This document shows, in pieces, positions 1-8,720 of a stretch of 64,000 bases of DNA (positions within the stretch are counted from its first letter, which is position 1; each line of letters begins with the position of its first letter). Origin of the DNA: Paucibacter_B soli (lineage in GTDB: Bacteria; Pseudomonadota; Gammaproteobacteria; Burkholderiales; Burkholderiaceae_C); NCBI RefSeq assembly GCF_037482845.1, contig NZ_JBBHJW010000001.1, positions 682,001-746,000 of the forward strand, read 5' to 3'. Below the pieces are notes generated by a model, which was not told the DNA's origin, searched no databases, and was given only the letters and a program-made list of their open reading frames with translations. Made by a program: the position numbers and the translations under genes.

Positions 1-1440
1 GCCAACGAGCGCCTGATCCAGGCCAACCGCACGCTGGCCCAGTACATCCCCACCGACAAGCCGCTGCGCGCGCCCGCGCCCGCGCTGGTGAAGGTGGACG
101 AGCAGATGAAGAGCTTTGTGCCGGCGGCGGCGCAGGCCGCCGTGGCCGCCTTCGAGGCCACGCCCGCCAATATCGACAAGCTCACCCAGACCAGCACATT
201 GCCCAACGGCCTCAAGCTGGCGCTGCTGCCCAAGCCCACCCGCGGCGAAGCGGTGCAAGGCTTTCTGACCCTGCGCTTTGGCGATGCCGAGAGCCTGCGC
301 GGCCAGCGCGCCGCCGCCGAGGCACTGGCCTATGTGCTGGACAAGGGCACGACCACGTTGGACCGCCAGCAGCTGCGCGACCGGCTCGACGCGCTCAAGG
401 TCGAGCTGCAGATCCAGCCCGGCCCCGACTCCCTGACGGTGGCCTGGGTCACCAAGCGCGCCCACGCGGCCGAAGCCGCCAGGCTGATCGCGCAGATGCT
501 GCGCCAGCCGCGCCTGGCGCCCGAGGCACTGGAAGAAGTGCGCGCCCAGATGCTCTCCGGCATCAAGGCGCAGCGCGATGAGCCCGAGGCCATGGCCGAG
601 AACACCGTCGCGCTGGCGCTCAATGGCGACTACCCGAGCGGCGACGTGCGCCTGGCCCGCACGTTCGACCAGATGACGGCCGATGCCCAGGGCGTCACGA
701 ACGAGCAGCTGCGCGCCTTCCACCGGCGCTTCTACGGCGCCAACCATGCCGAGTTCGCGGCCGTCGGCGATTTCGACGCCACGGCCCTCAAGCAGGCCGT
801 GAGCGAGGCGCTGGGCGACTGGAACTCGCAAGCGCCGCACCAGCGGGTGGCCTACCCCAGCGTGGCCAAGCCTGGCAAGCTGAGCCTGGTGCCCGCGCCC
901 GACAAGCAGAACGCGGTGCTGGCCGGCCGCATGCCGCTGGCGCTCAACGACGAGCATGCCGACTACCCCGCCGTGTCCATGGCCAACTACCTGCTCGGCA
1001 GCGGCGGCGATTCGCGGCTGTGGAAACGCATTCGCGAGAAGGACGGCCTGAGCTACGGCGTCTGGTCCTACCTGATGTGGGGCCAGAAGGACCTGAGCTC
1101 GCCCTGGAACGTCGGCGCCATCTTTGCGCCGCAGAACCGTGCCAAGGTCGAGCAGGCGCTGCGCGAGGAAGTGGCCCGCGCCCTCAAGGATGGCTACAGC
1201 CAGGCCGAGCTCGATGCCGGCAAGCAGGCCATCTTGAACGCACGCCGCCTCGGCCGCGCGCAGGACGCCGGCCTGGTGCGCGCTCTCGCCGGCAACCAGT
1301 TCCTCGGCCGCACCATGGCCAAGTCGCAGCAGGTGGATGACGCCATTGCCAAGCTGACGCTGGAGCAGGTGAACGGCGCGCTGCGCAAGTACTTCAAGCT
1401 GGAAGACTTCCAGCTCGTGTTCGTGGGCGACTTCAAGTAA
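1..1440 (+). CDS. M16 family zinc-peptidase-like protein, C-terminal part (5' end outside window)
   Basis: The reading frame is open from base 1, so the gene starts upstream of the window; 479 residues are visible. An internal GTG at 88 is not a credible start, because the residues before it (NRTLAQYIPTDKP) are typical of the linker between the two halves of M16 peptidases. From about residue 65 a second M16 domain runs to the end. It carries the late-domain signature SRLWKRIREKDGLSYGV, which closes the catalytic chamber in pitrilysin-type enzymes. No HxxEH zinc motif is visible in this half, as is normal for the C-terminal repeat; the active half would lie upstream. The likely location is periplasmic, but the signal peptide cannot be seen. 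Confidence 0.9.
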   Translation, partial: ANERLIQANRTLAQYIPTDKPLRAPAPALVKVDEQMKSFVPAAAQAAVAAFEATPANIDKLTQTSTLPNGLKLALLPKPTRGEAVQGFLTLRFGDAESLRGQRAAAEALAYVLDKGTTTLDRQQLRDRLDALKVELQIQPGPDSLTVAWVTKRAHAAEAARLIAQMLRQPRLAPEALEEVRAQMLSGIKAQRDEPEAMAENTVALALNGDYPSGDVRLARTFDQMTADAQGVTNEQLRAFHRRFYGANHAEFAAVGDFDATALKQAVSEALGDWNSQAPHQRVAYPSVAKPGKLSLVPAPDKQNAVLAGRMPLALNDEHADYPAVSMANYLLGSGGDSRLWKRIREKDGLSYGVWSYLMWGQKDLSSPWNVGAIFAPQNRAKVEQALREEVARALKDGYSQAELDAGKQAILNARRLGRAQDAGLVRALAGNQFLGRTMAKSQQVDDAIAKLTLEQVNGALRKYFKLEDFQLVFVGDFK

Positions 1441-1539
1441 GCAGCAGGGGCTGGGGCGCCGGCCGGCGGCGGCAAAGACGGCCGTCAACCCCGGCCAATT
1501 CCCAGCAGCGCGGCGCCGGCCTGCGGGCAGAATTGGCGC

Positions 1540-3606
1540 ATGCATCTGGGCCCCAGTTTCGACATCGCTGCGCTGCGAGATGAGCAGTTGCGCCTGCATC
1601 GGCGCACCGTGCTGGGCTCCTCGCTCACCAGCCTGGCCGGCGCCCTGCTGCTGACCCTGACGGTGCGCCAGATGCATGTCGGCACCGGCTGGCTGCTGTG
1701 GTTGGCCCTGGTAGCCGCCGCATTGCTGCTGCGCGCCGCGCTGTGCGCCCGCCCCCCGAGCGGGGCCGCCGCGCATGCCAGGCTGCGTGCGGTGCGCCTG
1801 GCCTTCGCCCTGCATGCCCTGGCCTGGAGCTCGGGCGTGCTGCTGCTCGCCGAGGGGCCCGACAGCGCGCTCTACCTGGCCTTCGCCCTGCTGCTGATGA
1901 GTGCCGGTGCGCTGGTGATCGCCTCCTTCGACCTGATGGCGGGCTGGCTGTTCACGCTGCTGGCCCTGCCCGGCCTGCCCCTGATGCTGTGGCTTGGCCT
2001 GCTGCCCCTGAACCTGCCCGGACTCTGCCTGGCCGGACTCTTCATCGCCACGACGGGCCTGGCCGCGCTGCGCAGCCACCGGCTCTTTCTCGAGCACTGC
2101 CGTTCGCGCCATGCCGAGGCCGCGCATCTGCGTGACCTGCAGACCTACCAATTCGTCGTCAACTCCATCGCCAGCCCGGTCAGCGTGGTGGATGCCGAGC
2201 TGCGCTACCACCTCGTCAACCAGGCCTGGTGCCGCGAGGCCGGGCTGCGGGCCGAGGACGTGCTGGGCACGTGCCCCGCGACCATGGTGGCGGCGCTGGA
2301 CAGCGCCGAATGCCGCCAGGCGCTGGCCGACTGCATAGACCAGGGTGAGCAGCGCAGCATCGAAGTCCGGGTGGATCGCCCCGCCGCCGGCCCGCGCTGG
2401 TGGGAGACCAGCTTCTACCCCTATGTGCAGCAGGGCTGGAAGGCTGCCGTGCTGGTCTCGCGCGACGTCAGCGCGCGCAAGGAGAGCGCCGCCGCCCTGA
2501 GCCGAAGCCTGGCGAATCTGGAGCTCACCCTCAACGCCACCGGCGACGCCATCTTTGCCCTCTATGCCGATGCGCCCGACGAGCCGCTGCTGTTCTGCAA
2601 CCAGCGCATGCTGCAGATGTGGGACATCGCGCCGGAGCGCCGCGCCGATCTGACGCTCAACGATGTGCGTGCGCAGAGCAAGCCCCTGTATGTGGACCCA
2701 GCCTACGAGGCGCAGCGCATCCAGGCCATCGCTGCCGCCGGCCTGCCCAGCGAAGACCATATGACGCTCAACGACGGGCGCGTGCTGCTGCGCCGCTGCA
2801 TCCCCACCACCGGCCAGGGGCGCGGCATCAGGGTCTGGAGCTATCGCGACGTGAGCGCCGAGGCCGAGACCCTGCGGCAGCTGCAGCAGGCGCGCGAGTT
2901 GGCCGAGCAGGCGAATCGCGCCAAATCGGACTTTCTGGCCAGCATGAGCCATGAGCTGCGCACGCCCTTGAACGCGGTGCTGGGCTTCGGCCAGTTGCTG
3001 GCCATGGACCAGAGCCTGCAGGCGCCGCAACAGCGCCAGGTCGAGCAGATTCTGCATGCCGGGCGCCATCTGCTGCGCCTGATCGACGAGGTGCTGGACC
3101 TGGCCAAGATCGAGGCCGGTCATCTGCATGTGGACCTGGGCCCGGTCGAGCTCGCGCCACTGCTGGATTCCTGCCTGAGCCTGGTGTCGGAGGCGGCCAA
3201 GCATCAGCAGCTGCAGATCGTCGTGGCGCCCATGCCCGGCCTGCGGCTGCTGGCCGACCCACAGCGCCTGCAGCAGGTGCTGCTGAATCTGCTCAGCAAT
3301 GCCATCAAGTACAACCGCCAGGGCGGCGCGGTGGCGTTGAGCTGGCAGCTGGAGGAACAAGAGAATGACGCGCAGCCATGGCTGCGGCTGAGCATCACCG
3401 ACACCGGCGCCGGCATCGCGCCCGACCGGCTCGGCGAGCTGTTCCAGCCCTTCAACCGGCTTGGTGCCGAGCGCGGCCAGATCGAAGGCACGGGCATAGG
3501 CCTGTCCATCACGCACCGCCTGATGCAGGCCATGGGCGGCCGCATCGAGGTGAGCAGCCAGGCCGGCCAGGGCAGCTGCTTCAGCCTGCTGTTGCCGGCC
3601 TTATGA
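1540..3606 (+). CDS. Orphan membrane PAS-PAS sensor histidine kinase
   Basis: 688 residues. The N-terminal ~190 residues hold about six hydrophobic helices. Two PAS-like domains follow (about 200-315 and 325-445), the second ending in a PAC-like segment (IRVWSYRDVSAEAE). A short coiled linker leads to HisKA with the H-box SMSHELRTP (phospho-acceptor His471), and then to HATPase_c with N-box NLLSNAIKY (from residue 583), G1 DTGAGIAP and G2 GTGIGLSI. There is no receiver domain and no response-regulator gene next to it, so its partner must be encoded elsewhere. The start at 1540 lacks a clear Shine-Dalgarno but directly precedes the first conserved residues. The signal sensed is unknown. Confidence 0.9.
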   Translation: MHLGPSFDIAALRDEQLRLHRRTVLGSSLTSLAGALLLTLTVRQMHVGTGWLLWLALVAAALLLRAALCARPPSGAAAHARLRAVRLAFALHALAWSSGVLLLAEGPDSALYLAFALLLMSAGALVIASFDLMAGWLFTLLALPGLPLMLWLGLLPLNLPGLCLAGLFIATTGLAALRSHRLFLEHCRSRHAEAAHLRDLQTYQFVVNSIASPVSVVDAELRYHLVNQAWCREAGLRAEDVLGTCPATMVAALDSAECRQALADCIDQGEQRSIEVRVDRPAAGPRWWETSFYPYVQQGWKAAVLVSRDVSARKESAAALSRSLANLELTLNATGDAIFALYADAPDEPLLFCNQRMLQMWDIAPERRADLTLNDVRAQSKPLYVDPAYEAQRIQAIAAAGLPSEDHMTLNDGRVLLRRCIPTTGQGRGIRVWSYRDVSAEAETLRQLQQARELAEQANRAKSDFLASMSHELRTPLNAVLGFGQLLAMDQSLQAPQQRQVEQILHAGRHLLRLIDEVLDLAKIEAGHLHVDLGPVELAPLLDSCLSLVSEAAKHQQLQIVVAPMPGLRLLADPQRLQQVLLNLLSNAIKYNRQGGAVALSWQLEEQENDAQPWLRLSITDTGAGIAPDRLGELFQPFNRLGAERGQIEGTGIGLSITHRLMQAMGGRIEVSSQAGQGSCFSLLLPAL

Positions 3607-3634
3607 CGAGGCCGCGCTCAGGGCGCCGTGCGCC

Positions 3635-5326
3635 TCAGGCCCACACCACCCTCTCCCCCGCCGCATACCAGCCCTCCACACGCGCCGCCACCTCGGTCTC
3701 GATGCGGCTACGCTTGATCTTCATGGTGGGGGTGAGGCAGCCGTTCTCGATCGTCCAGGGCTGGGTGCTGAGCACCAGCATCTGCAACTGCTCGTAGTCG
3801 GCCGATTGCGCGTTGACGCTTTGCAGCAGCGCCGCCATCTGCTGCTCGACCTCGGCGCGCAGGGCGGCGTCGCTGAGCCTGGGGCGCAGGTCTTCGGCCA
3901 GCACCACCAGGGCGAAGGCGGCCGGCTGGCCCACGCCCGAGACCAGGGTGATCTCCACCATGGGGTGGGCGTTGATGCGGTTCTCGATCGGCGCCGGCGC
4001 CACATACTTGCCCTTGGCGGTCTTGAACAGCTCCTTCACCCGGCCGGTGAGCTTGAGCAGGCCGTCGGGCCGGCGTTCGCCCTTGTCGCCAGTGCGGAAG
4101 AAACCGTCGGCGGTGAAGCATTGCGCGTCCAGATCGGGGCGCTTGTAATAACCCAGCAGCTGACCGGGCGACTTCACCAGGATCTCGCCCTCTTCGCTGA
4201 GCTTCACCTCCACGCCCGGCAGGGGCACGCCAACATAACCCGGTGCATTCAGTGCCAGCGTGGAGGCATGCGAGTAGGCGAAATCCTCGGTCATGCCATA
4301 GCCTTCCAGCAGGTTCAGGCCAAGCCGGCGGTACCAGCGGATCAGCTCGGCCGGGATCGGCGCCGAGGCGCTCATGGCCACGCGCACCTGGTCCAGGCCC
4401 AGGCCCTTGAGTACCTTGCGCCGCACAATCTGGCCCAGGATGGGGATGCCCAGCAGCCGATCCAGCTTCCTGGCCGGCATCTTGCTGAACACGCCCTGCT
4501 GGAACTTCAGCCACAGCCGCGGCACCGAGCAGAACAGGGTCGGGCGGGCGCGCTGCAGATCCTGCACAAAAGTATCCAGCGATTCGGCAAAGAACACATG
4601 GGTATGGCCATGGACCAGCGAGGCACATTCCACCACCGCGCGCTCGTAGACATGGGCCAGCGGCAGATACGACAGCACGCGCTGTTCCGGCAGGTCCGGC
4701 ACCAGGGTCTTGACGAAGTCCACACTCAGCTCGGTGGCGCGGGTGATGCGCTCGAAGCTGTGCATCGCGCCCTTGGGCTCGCCAGTGGAGCCCGAGGTGT
4801 AGATCAGCATCGCCAGCTCGCCGCCGGCGCGCTCTGGCCGGCCGGCGAGCGGCGCGGTGCGCGCGATGATGTCGTCCCAGGTCGGCAGGCCGTGGCCGGC
4901 TGGCGCGAGCGGCAGGGCGATGCAGGGCAGGCCCGCCGGCACGCCCGCCGCCTGCTGGGCCCAGCCATCGAGCTTGCCGACGAACAGCAGGCTGGCCTCG
5001 CTGTGCTGCAGCACGAAGCGCACCGTCTCGGCGGTCTCGGTCGGGAAGATCGCCACGGTGGTGCCGCCCGCCATCCAGATCGCCAGCTCGGCCATGATGA
5101 AGTGGGCACAGTTCTTGGAGAGGATGGCAATGCGCGCACCGGCGGGCAGTTGCAGGCCGCGCAGATGGGCGGCCATGCGGCGCGCCTCGTCCAGGGTGCG
5201 GGCCCAGCTGTAGTCGATGCAAGGCCCGCCGCCTACCGGTTGGGTCAGGTAGACCTTGTCGGGCTGGGCGGCCTCATGTTCGTAGACGTAGTCGAGCATC
5301 AGGCGCTGATTCGGCATGGTCGGCAC
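3635..5326 (-). CDS. AMP-dependent synthetase/ligase, long-chain acyl-CoA synthetase type
   Basis: 563 residues. It should adenylate a carboxylic acid with ATP and transfer it to CoA. The P-loop-like A3 motif IYTSGSTGEPKG lies near residue 175, followed by LSYLPLAHVYER, typical of the bacterial/plant long-chain acyl-CoA synthetase branch. YGMTE (A5) and a GDKGE-type A7 motif (FRTGDKGE) are present, and the C-terminal part contains the conserved TGRVKELFKTAKGKYVAP. A second ATG three codons in (5317) is an equally possible start. The gene is convergent with the histidine kinase at 1540-3606. Substrate chain length cannot be read from sequence; a fatty-acid role is inferred from family. Confidence 0.9.
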   Translation of the reverse strand: MPTMPNQRLMLDYVYEHEAAQPDKVYLTQPVGGGPCIDYSWARTLDEARRMAAHLRGLQLPAGARIAILSKNCAHFIMAELAIWMAGGTTVAIFPTETAETVRFVLQHSEASLLFVGKLDGWAQQAAGVPAGLPCIALPLAPAGHGLPTWDDIIARTAPLAGRPERAGGELAMLIYTSGSTGEPKGAMHSFERITRATELSVDFVKTLVPDLPEQRVLSYLPLAHVYERAVVECASLVHGHTHVFFAESLDTFVQDLQRARPTLFCSVPRLWLKFQQGVFSKMPARKLDRLLGIPILGQIVRRKVLKGLGLDQVRVAMSASAPIPAELIRWYRRLGLNLLEGYGMTEDFAYSHASTLALNAPGYVGVPLPGVEVKLSEEGEILVKSPGQLLGYYKRPDLDAQCFTADGFFRTGDKGERRPDGLLKLTGRVKELFKTAKGKYVAPAPIENRINAHPMVEITLVSGVGQPAAFALVVLAEDLRPRLSDAALRAEVEQQMAALLQSVNAQSADYEQLQMLVLSTQPWTIENGCLTPTMKIKRSRIETEVAARVEGWYAAGERVVWA

Positions 5327-5383
5327 TCACTCATCATCCAGCTGGGGTGGGCCGATTATGGAGAGCGCCGCCGCGGCCCGTGC

Positions 5384-6295
5384 CTAGGACCTGTCCCAGT
5401 AGGGTAGATCCGCGTCGAAGCGTTCGGCCAGAAAGTCCACGAAGCTGCGCAAGAGCAGGGGTTGGTGGCGGCGGCTGGTGTAGACGGCATGCACGCCCAA
5501 TTGCTCGGGCTCCCAGCCGGGCAGCACGCGCAGCAGCTCGCCCGCGGCCAGCGCCGGGCCCACCAGATAGGTGGGCAGCAGGCCTATGCCCACGCCCGCG
5601 CGCACCGCCTGCACCAGCAGCAAGGCCTCGTTGGCCAGCAGGCGCGGCGGCGGCAGCGGCTGCAGCAGCCGCTCACCCTGGGCGTTCTGCAGCGCCCAGG
5701 CCTCGCTGCCAAAGCGCGCATGGGCCACGCAGGCATGGGCCAGCAGCTCGGCAGGTTGGGCCGGAGCCGGGTGCTCGCGCAGATAGGCCGGTGCGGCGCA
5801 CAGCACCGAGCGGCACAGCGTCAGCCGGCGTGCGATCAGGGCCGGGTCGAGCTGATTGCTGATGCGCAGCGCCAGGTCGATGCGGTCCTCCACCAGGTTC
5901 ACCGCCTGCTCCGACACCAGCACCTCGATCTGGGTGCGTGGATGCAGGGCCAGAAAGGCCGCCGCCGCCGGGGCCAGGTGTTGCTGGGCAAACGACATCG
6001 AGGCCGCCACGCGCAACCGCCCATGCACGCTTTGCTGGCGCGCGCTGGCGGCCTGTTGCGTCTCCTCGGCCAGCTCCACCAGCTGGCGGCAGCGCGGCAG
6101 GGCCTCGGCGCCGGCATCGGTGAGGCTCAGGCGCCGGGTGCTGCGCTGCAGCAGGCGCGCACCCAGCCATCGCTCGGCCGCCTCCAGATGGCGGCTGGCC
6201 ATGGCGCGCGAGAGGCCCAGGGCCTCGGCCGCGGCGGTAAGGCTGCCGCGCTCCACCACTTCCACAAAGACCTGGGCCGCCTTGAGTCTGTCCAT
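5384..6295 (-). CDS. LysR-family transcriptional regulator
   Basis: 303 residues from the ATG at 6295. The frame stays open upstream, but the conserved N-terminus (MDRLKAAQVFVEVVERGSL) fixes this start. The winged HTH spans about residues 1-60 (SLTAAAEALGLSRAMASRHL). The effector-binding PBP2-like domain follows from about residue 90, of the type common in regulators of single adjacent enzymes (LRVAASMSFAQQHLAPA). It is divergent from the MBL-fold gene at 6408, with 112 bp between the two starts. A perfect AAACAG-N12-CTGTTT repeat lies between them, so it probably regulates itself and that gene. Confidence 0.92.
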   Translation of the reverse strand: MDRLKAAQVFVEVVERGSLTAAAEALGLSRAMASRHLEAAERWLGARLLQRSTRRLSLTDAGAEALPRCRQLVELAEETQQAASARQQSVHGRLRVAASMSFAQQHLAPAAAAFLALHPRTQIEVLVSEQAVNLVEDRIDLALRISNQLDPALIARRLTLCRSVLCAAPAYLREHPAPAQPAELLAHACVAHARFGSEAWALQNAQGERLLQPLPPPRLLANEALLLVQAVRAGVGIGLLPTYLVGPALAAGELLRVLPGWEPEQLGVHAVYTSRRHQPLLLRSFVDFLAERFDADLPYWDRS

Positions 6296-6328
6296 CGCCT
6301 TCCTGCCAATTTGCTCGATTGATGCAAC

Positions 6329-6352
6329 AAACAGTCTACGCGACGGCTGTTT
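6329..6352. promoter_or_regulatory. Inverted repeat AAACAG-N12-CTGTTT, probable LysR operator
   Basis: A perfect 6-bp inverted repeat with a 12-bp spacer sits between the divergent starts of the LysR gene (6295) and the MBL-fold gene (6408). LysR proteins usually bind dyads with a T-N11-A core in such regions. The position fits; binding itself is inferred. Confidence 0.45.
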
Positions 6353-6407
6353 ATCCGCAGAACAAGCGCAAATAAAGTTCGCTTCACCCCAACACAAGGT
6401 AGCCGAC

Positions 6408-7307
6408 ATGAACACCCAACTGCCCCGCTTCATCCGCCCCCTGCTCGCCGCCGCCCTGCTCAGCAGCGGCCTGAGCGCCGTGGCCCAGGGCAGCAGCGCC
6501 GCCGCGGCGCCGCTGAGCCTGCAAGTCATCAACCATGGCCCGGCCAGCTTCCATGTGAACTCGGTGCTGGTGAGTGGCGCCAAGGAGGCCATCCTGCTGG
6601 ACGCCGGCTTCACCCGCGCCGACGCCCTGCGCGTGGCCGCCGCCGTGCTGGACAGCGGCAAGAAGCTCAGCACCATCTATGTGAGCGCCGCCGACCCCGA
6701 CTACTACTTCGGCCTGGAAGTGCTGCATGCCGAATTCCCCGAGGCCAGGATCGTGGCCGCCGCGCCCACGCTGAAGAAGATCCAGGCCCTGCTACCCACC
6801 AAGCTGCAGGTCTGGGGCCCGCGGCTGGGCGCGAACGCGCCGCGCCAGCCTGTGCTGCCCGAGGCACTGGCCGGCAACAGCCTGAGCCTGGAAGGCCAGA
6901 CCCTGGAGATCCGCGGCCTGGACGATGCCCTGGCGCATCGCAGCTATGTGTGGATCCCGTCCATCAAGGCGGTGGTGGGCGGCGTGAATGTGTTCGGCAA
7001 TCTGCACGCCTGGACGGCCGACACCCAGAGCGCGGCCGAGCGCGCCGCCTGGCTGGCCAAGCTGGACGGCATCGCCGCCCTGCAGCCCGCCGTGGTGGTG
7101 CCCGGCCATATGTTGCCCGGCACGACGCAGGACCTCTCGGCCCTGAACCACACGCGCGCCTATCTGCAGCGTTTCGAAGCCGAGCTGCCCCGTGCCGCCG
7201 ACGCCGCCGCGCTGATCGCCACCATGAAGGCCGTCTACCCGCAGGCCGGGCTGGGCATCGCGCTGGAGATCGGCGCCAAGGTCAACAAGGGCGAGATGAA
7301 GTGGTGA
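6408..7307 (+). CDS. Secreted MBL-fold protein with degenerate metal site
   Basis: 299 residues from the ATG at 6408. The N-terminus is a signal peptide (LLAAALLSSGLSAVAQG), so the product is periplasmic. The metallo-beta-lactamase fold is recognisable: the early NSVLVSGAKEAILLDAGF strand-loop, and a late VVPGHM motif that keeps its histidine. The usual HxHxDH zinc motif is replaced by YVSAADPDYYFG (near residue 93), so the canonical dinuclear zinc site is missing. Members with DPDYYFG in this position form a known divergent subgroup of unknown reaction. The gene is divergent from the LysR gene and overlaps the stop of the convergent AraC gene by 26 bp. Confidence 0.85.
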   Translation: MNTQLPRFIRPLLAAALLSSGLSAVAQGSSAAAAPLSLQVINHGPASFHVNSVLVSGAKEAILLDAGFTRADALRVAAAVLDSGKKLSTIYVSAADPDYYFGLEVLHAEFPEARIVAAAPTLKKIQALLPTKLQVWGPRLGANAPRQPVLPEALAGNSLSLEGQTLEIRGLDDALAHRSYVWIPSIKAVVGGVNVFGNLHAWTADTQSAAERAAWLAKLDGIAALQPAVVVPGHMLPGTTQDLSALNHTRAYLQRFEAELPRAADAAALIATMKAVYPQAGLGIALEIGAKVNKGEMKW

Positions 7308-8154
7308 CCAGCAGCATGGCACGCAGCTGCTGCGGGCTCTGACCCAGGGTCTGGCGCAGGCTGCGGCTGAAATGCGCCTGGTCGCAAAAGCCCAGCCGCA
7401 AGGCCAGCTCGGCCAGCGGCGGTGCATCCGGCTGGCCCAGCGCCAGCAAGGCATCCTGCAGACGGGCGCGCTGTATCACCCATTTGGGCGCCACGCCCAC
7501 ATGCTCGGCAAAGCAGCGCTGCAGGGCACGCTCGCCCAGACCCAGCAGGGCCTGCAGCTGCACCGCACGGGTGATGCTGACATCGGCCAGCACGTGCTGC
7601 ACCGCCTCGTCCAGGCCCGCCAGCGCAGGCACCGCCGGGCGCCGCGCCAGCAGCAGGGCCTCGGCGGCAGCGCAAGCGCGCTGCGGCTCGCGCTCGCCAA
7701 GCACGGCCTGCTCGGCGGCCGGCACATCCGCGCCCACACAGGGGGTGGCCGGCACGGATCGTCCATGCAGCGCCTGCACCGGCCCAGCCAGCCAGGGCCG
7801 CAGGCCACCGCACTTGAAGCGCAGCCCATGCACCCGGCCGCGGCCCGACAGCTCGCGCACATAGACGCCGCGCGCCACCCCATGCAGGGCGGTGGCGCCG
7901 GCCTCGAAGACCAGATGCGTGTTCGGATAGGGCAGCACGCGCTGCCTATGCACCCGGCCCGGCGGCAGATCCCATTCGATCAGCCAGTGGTAGTCCAGCC
8001 AGGGCGCCAGGGCGGCGCACACCGGCAGGCGCTGCAGCTGGAAGCCCTGCTGCGGCTGCCTGTCCAGCAGCGCACGCGCGTCGATCTCACACCCAGGAAG
8101 CCCCGTCGGGTTTGTACAAGCCGGCAAGGCTGATAGCTCGGAAGATGAGGCCAT
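7282..8154 (-). CDS. AraC-family transcriptional regulator
   Basis: 290 residues from the ATG at 8154. The C-terminal ~110 residues form the double-HTH domain: the first helix pair around RAVQLQALLGLGERALQRCF, and the second around LAELALRLGFCDQAHFSRSLRQTLGQSPQQLR, the classic AraC signature. The N-terminal ~170 residues are a ligand/dimerisation domain related to DUF6597-type regulators (WLDYHWLIEWDLPPG, HLVFEAG). The 3' end overlaps the MBL-fold gene tail-to-tail. Its start is adjacent to the start of the DUF3224 gene, a likely target. Confidence 0.9.
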   Translation of the reverse strand: MASSSELSALPACTNPTGLPGCEIDARALLDRQPQQGFQLQRLPVCAALAPWLDYHWLIEWDLPPGRVHRQRVLPYPNTHLVFEAGATALHGVARGVYVRELSGRGRVHGLRFKCGGLRPWLAGPVQALHGRSVPATPCVGADVPAAEQAVLGEREPQRACAAAEALLLARRPAVPALAGLDEAVQHVLADVSITRAVQLQALLGLGERALQRCFAEHVGVAPKWVIQRARLQDALLALGQPDAPPLAELALRLGFCDQAHFSRSLRQTLGQSPQQLRAMLLVTTSSRPC

Positions 8155-8263
8155 GAAGAAAAAACCGCCTGACACAAACGCCGCAAAGGCAGGGCGGCGG
8201 CGCCAGCTGCTCGCCGCCAGCCTGCTATTGTCCAACCCCCGCCTGTACGCAGCCCCCAGCACC

Positions 8264-8683
8264 ATGACCCAGCAAAGCCACAGCGCCAGCGGCCAGTTCA
8301 GCGTCACGATCGGCGCGCCCGAGGCCATGCCCGTCCCTGCCGGCGGCACCCCCATGTTCAGGCGCAGCCTGGCCAAGCAGTACGAGGGCGACATGCAGGG
8401 GCAGGCCGTTGGCGAGATGCTGGCCGCCGGCCAGCCGCAGGCCGGCGCGGCCGCCTACACCGCGCTGGAATCCTTTGTGGGCCGGCTGCAGGGGCGCAGC
8501 GGCAGCTTTGCGCTGGCGCATCTGGGCCTGATGATGAGCGACGGCCAGCAGGATCTGCGCATCGCCATCGTGCCGGGTTCGGGCCAGGGCGAGCTCCTTG
8601 GCATCAGCGGCGAACTGCTGCTGCGCATAGCCGCCGGCGTGCACCACTACGAGCTGAACTACCAGCTCGCTCATCATCCGTAA
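8264..8683 (+). CDS. DUF3224 family protein
   Basis: 139 residues from the ATG at 8264. It has the features of DUF3224: SGQFSVTIGAPE, then SLAKQYEGDMQGQAVGEMLAAG, then ALESFVGRLQGRSGSFALAHLG and a C-terminal GVHHYELNYQL strand, predicting a small allene-oxide-cyclase-like barrel. The start is uncertain. An in-frame ATG at 8153 has a better Shine-Dalgarno (GGAAG about 8 bases upstream) and would add 37 residues resembling a Tat signal (GRRRQLLAASLLL). That start would overlap the divergent AraC start codon, however, and the family core begins at the later ATG. Function is unknown. Confidence 0.8.
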   Translation: MTQQSHSASGQFSVTIGAPEAMPVPAGGTPMFRRSLAKQYEGDMQGQAVGEMLAAGQPQAGAAAYTALESFVGRLQGRSGSFALAHLGLMMSDGQQDLRIAIVPGSGQGELLGISGELLLRIAAGVHHYELNYQLAHHP

Positions 8684-8720
8684 ACGCCGCAGCTTGACCG
8701 GGCCCGCCGCTGCGCGCAGC

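Noticed and set aside
8153..8263. A longer DUF3224 protein with a Tat-like signal
   Set aside because: It has a better ribosome-binding site, but its start would overlap the divergent AraC start codon, and the family core begins at 8264. It is left as an alternative in the feature note.
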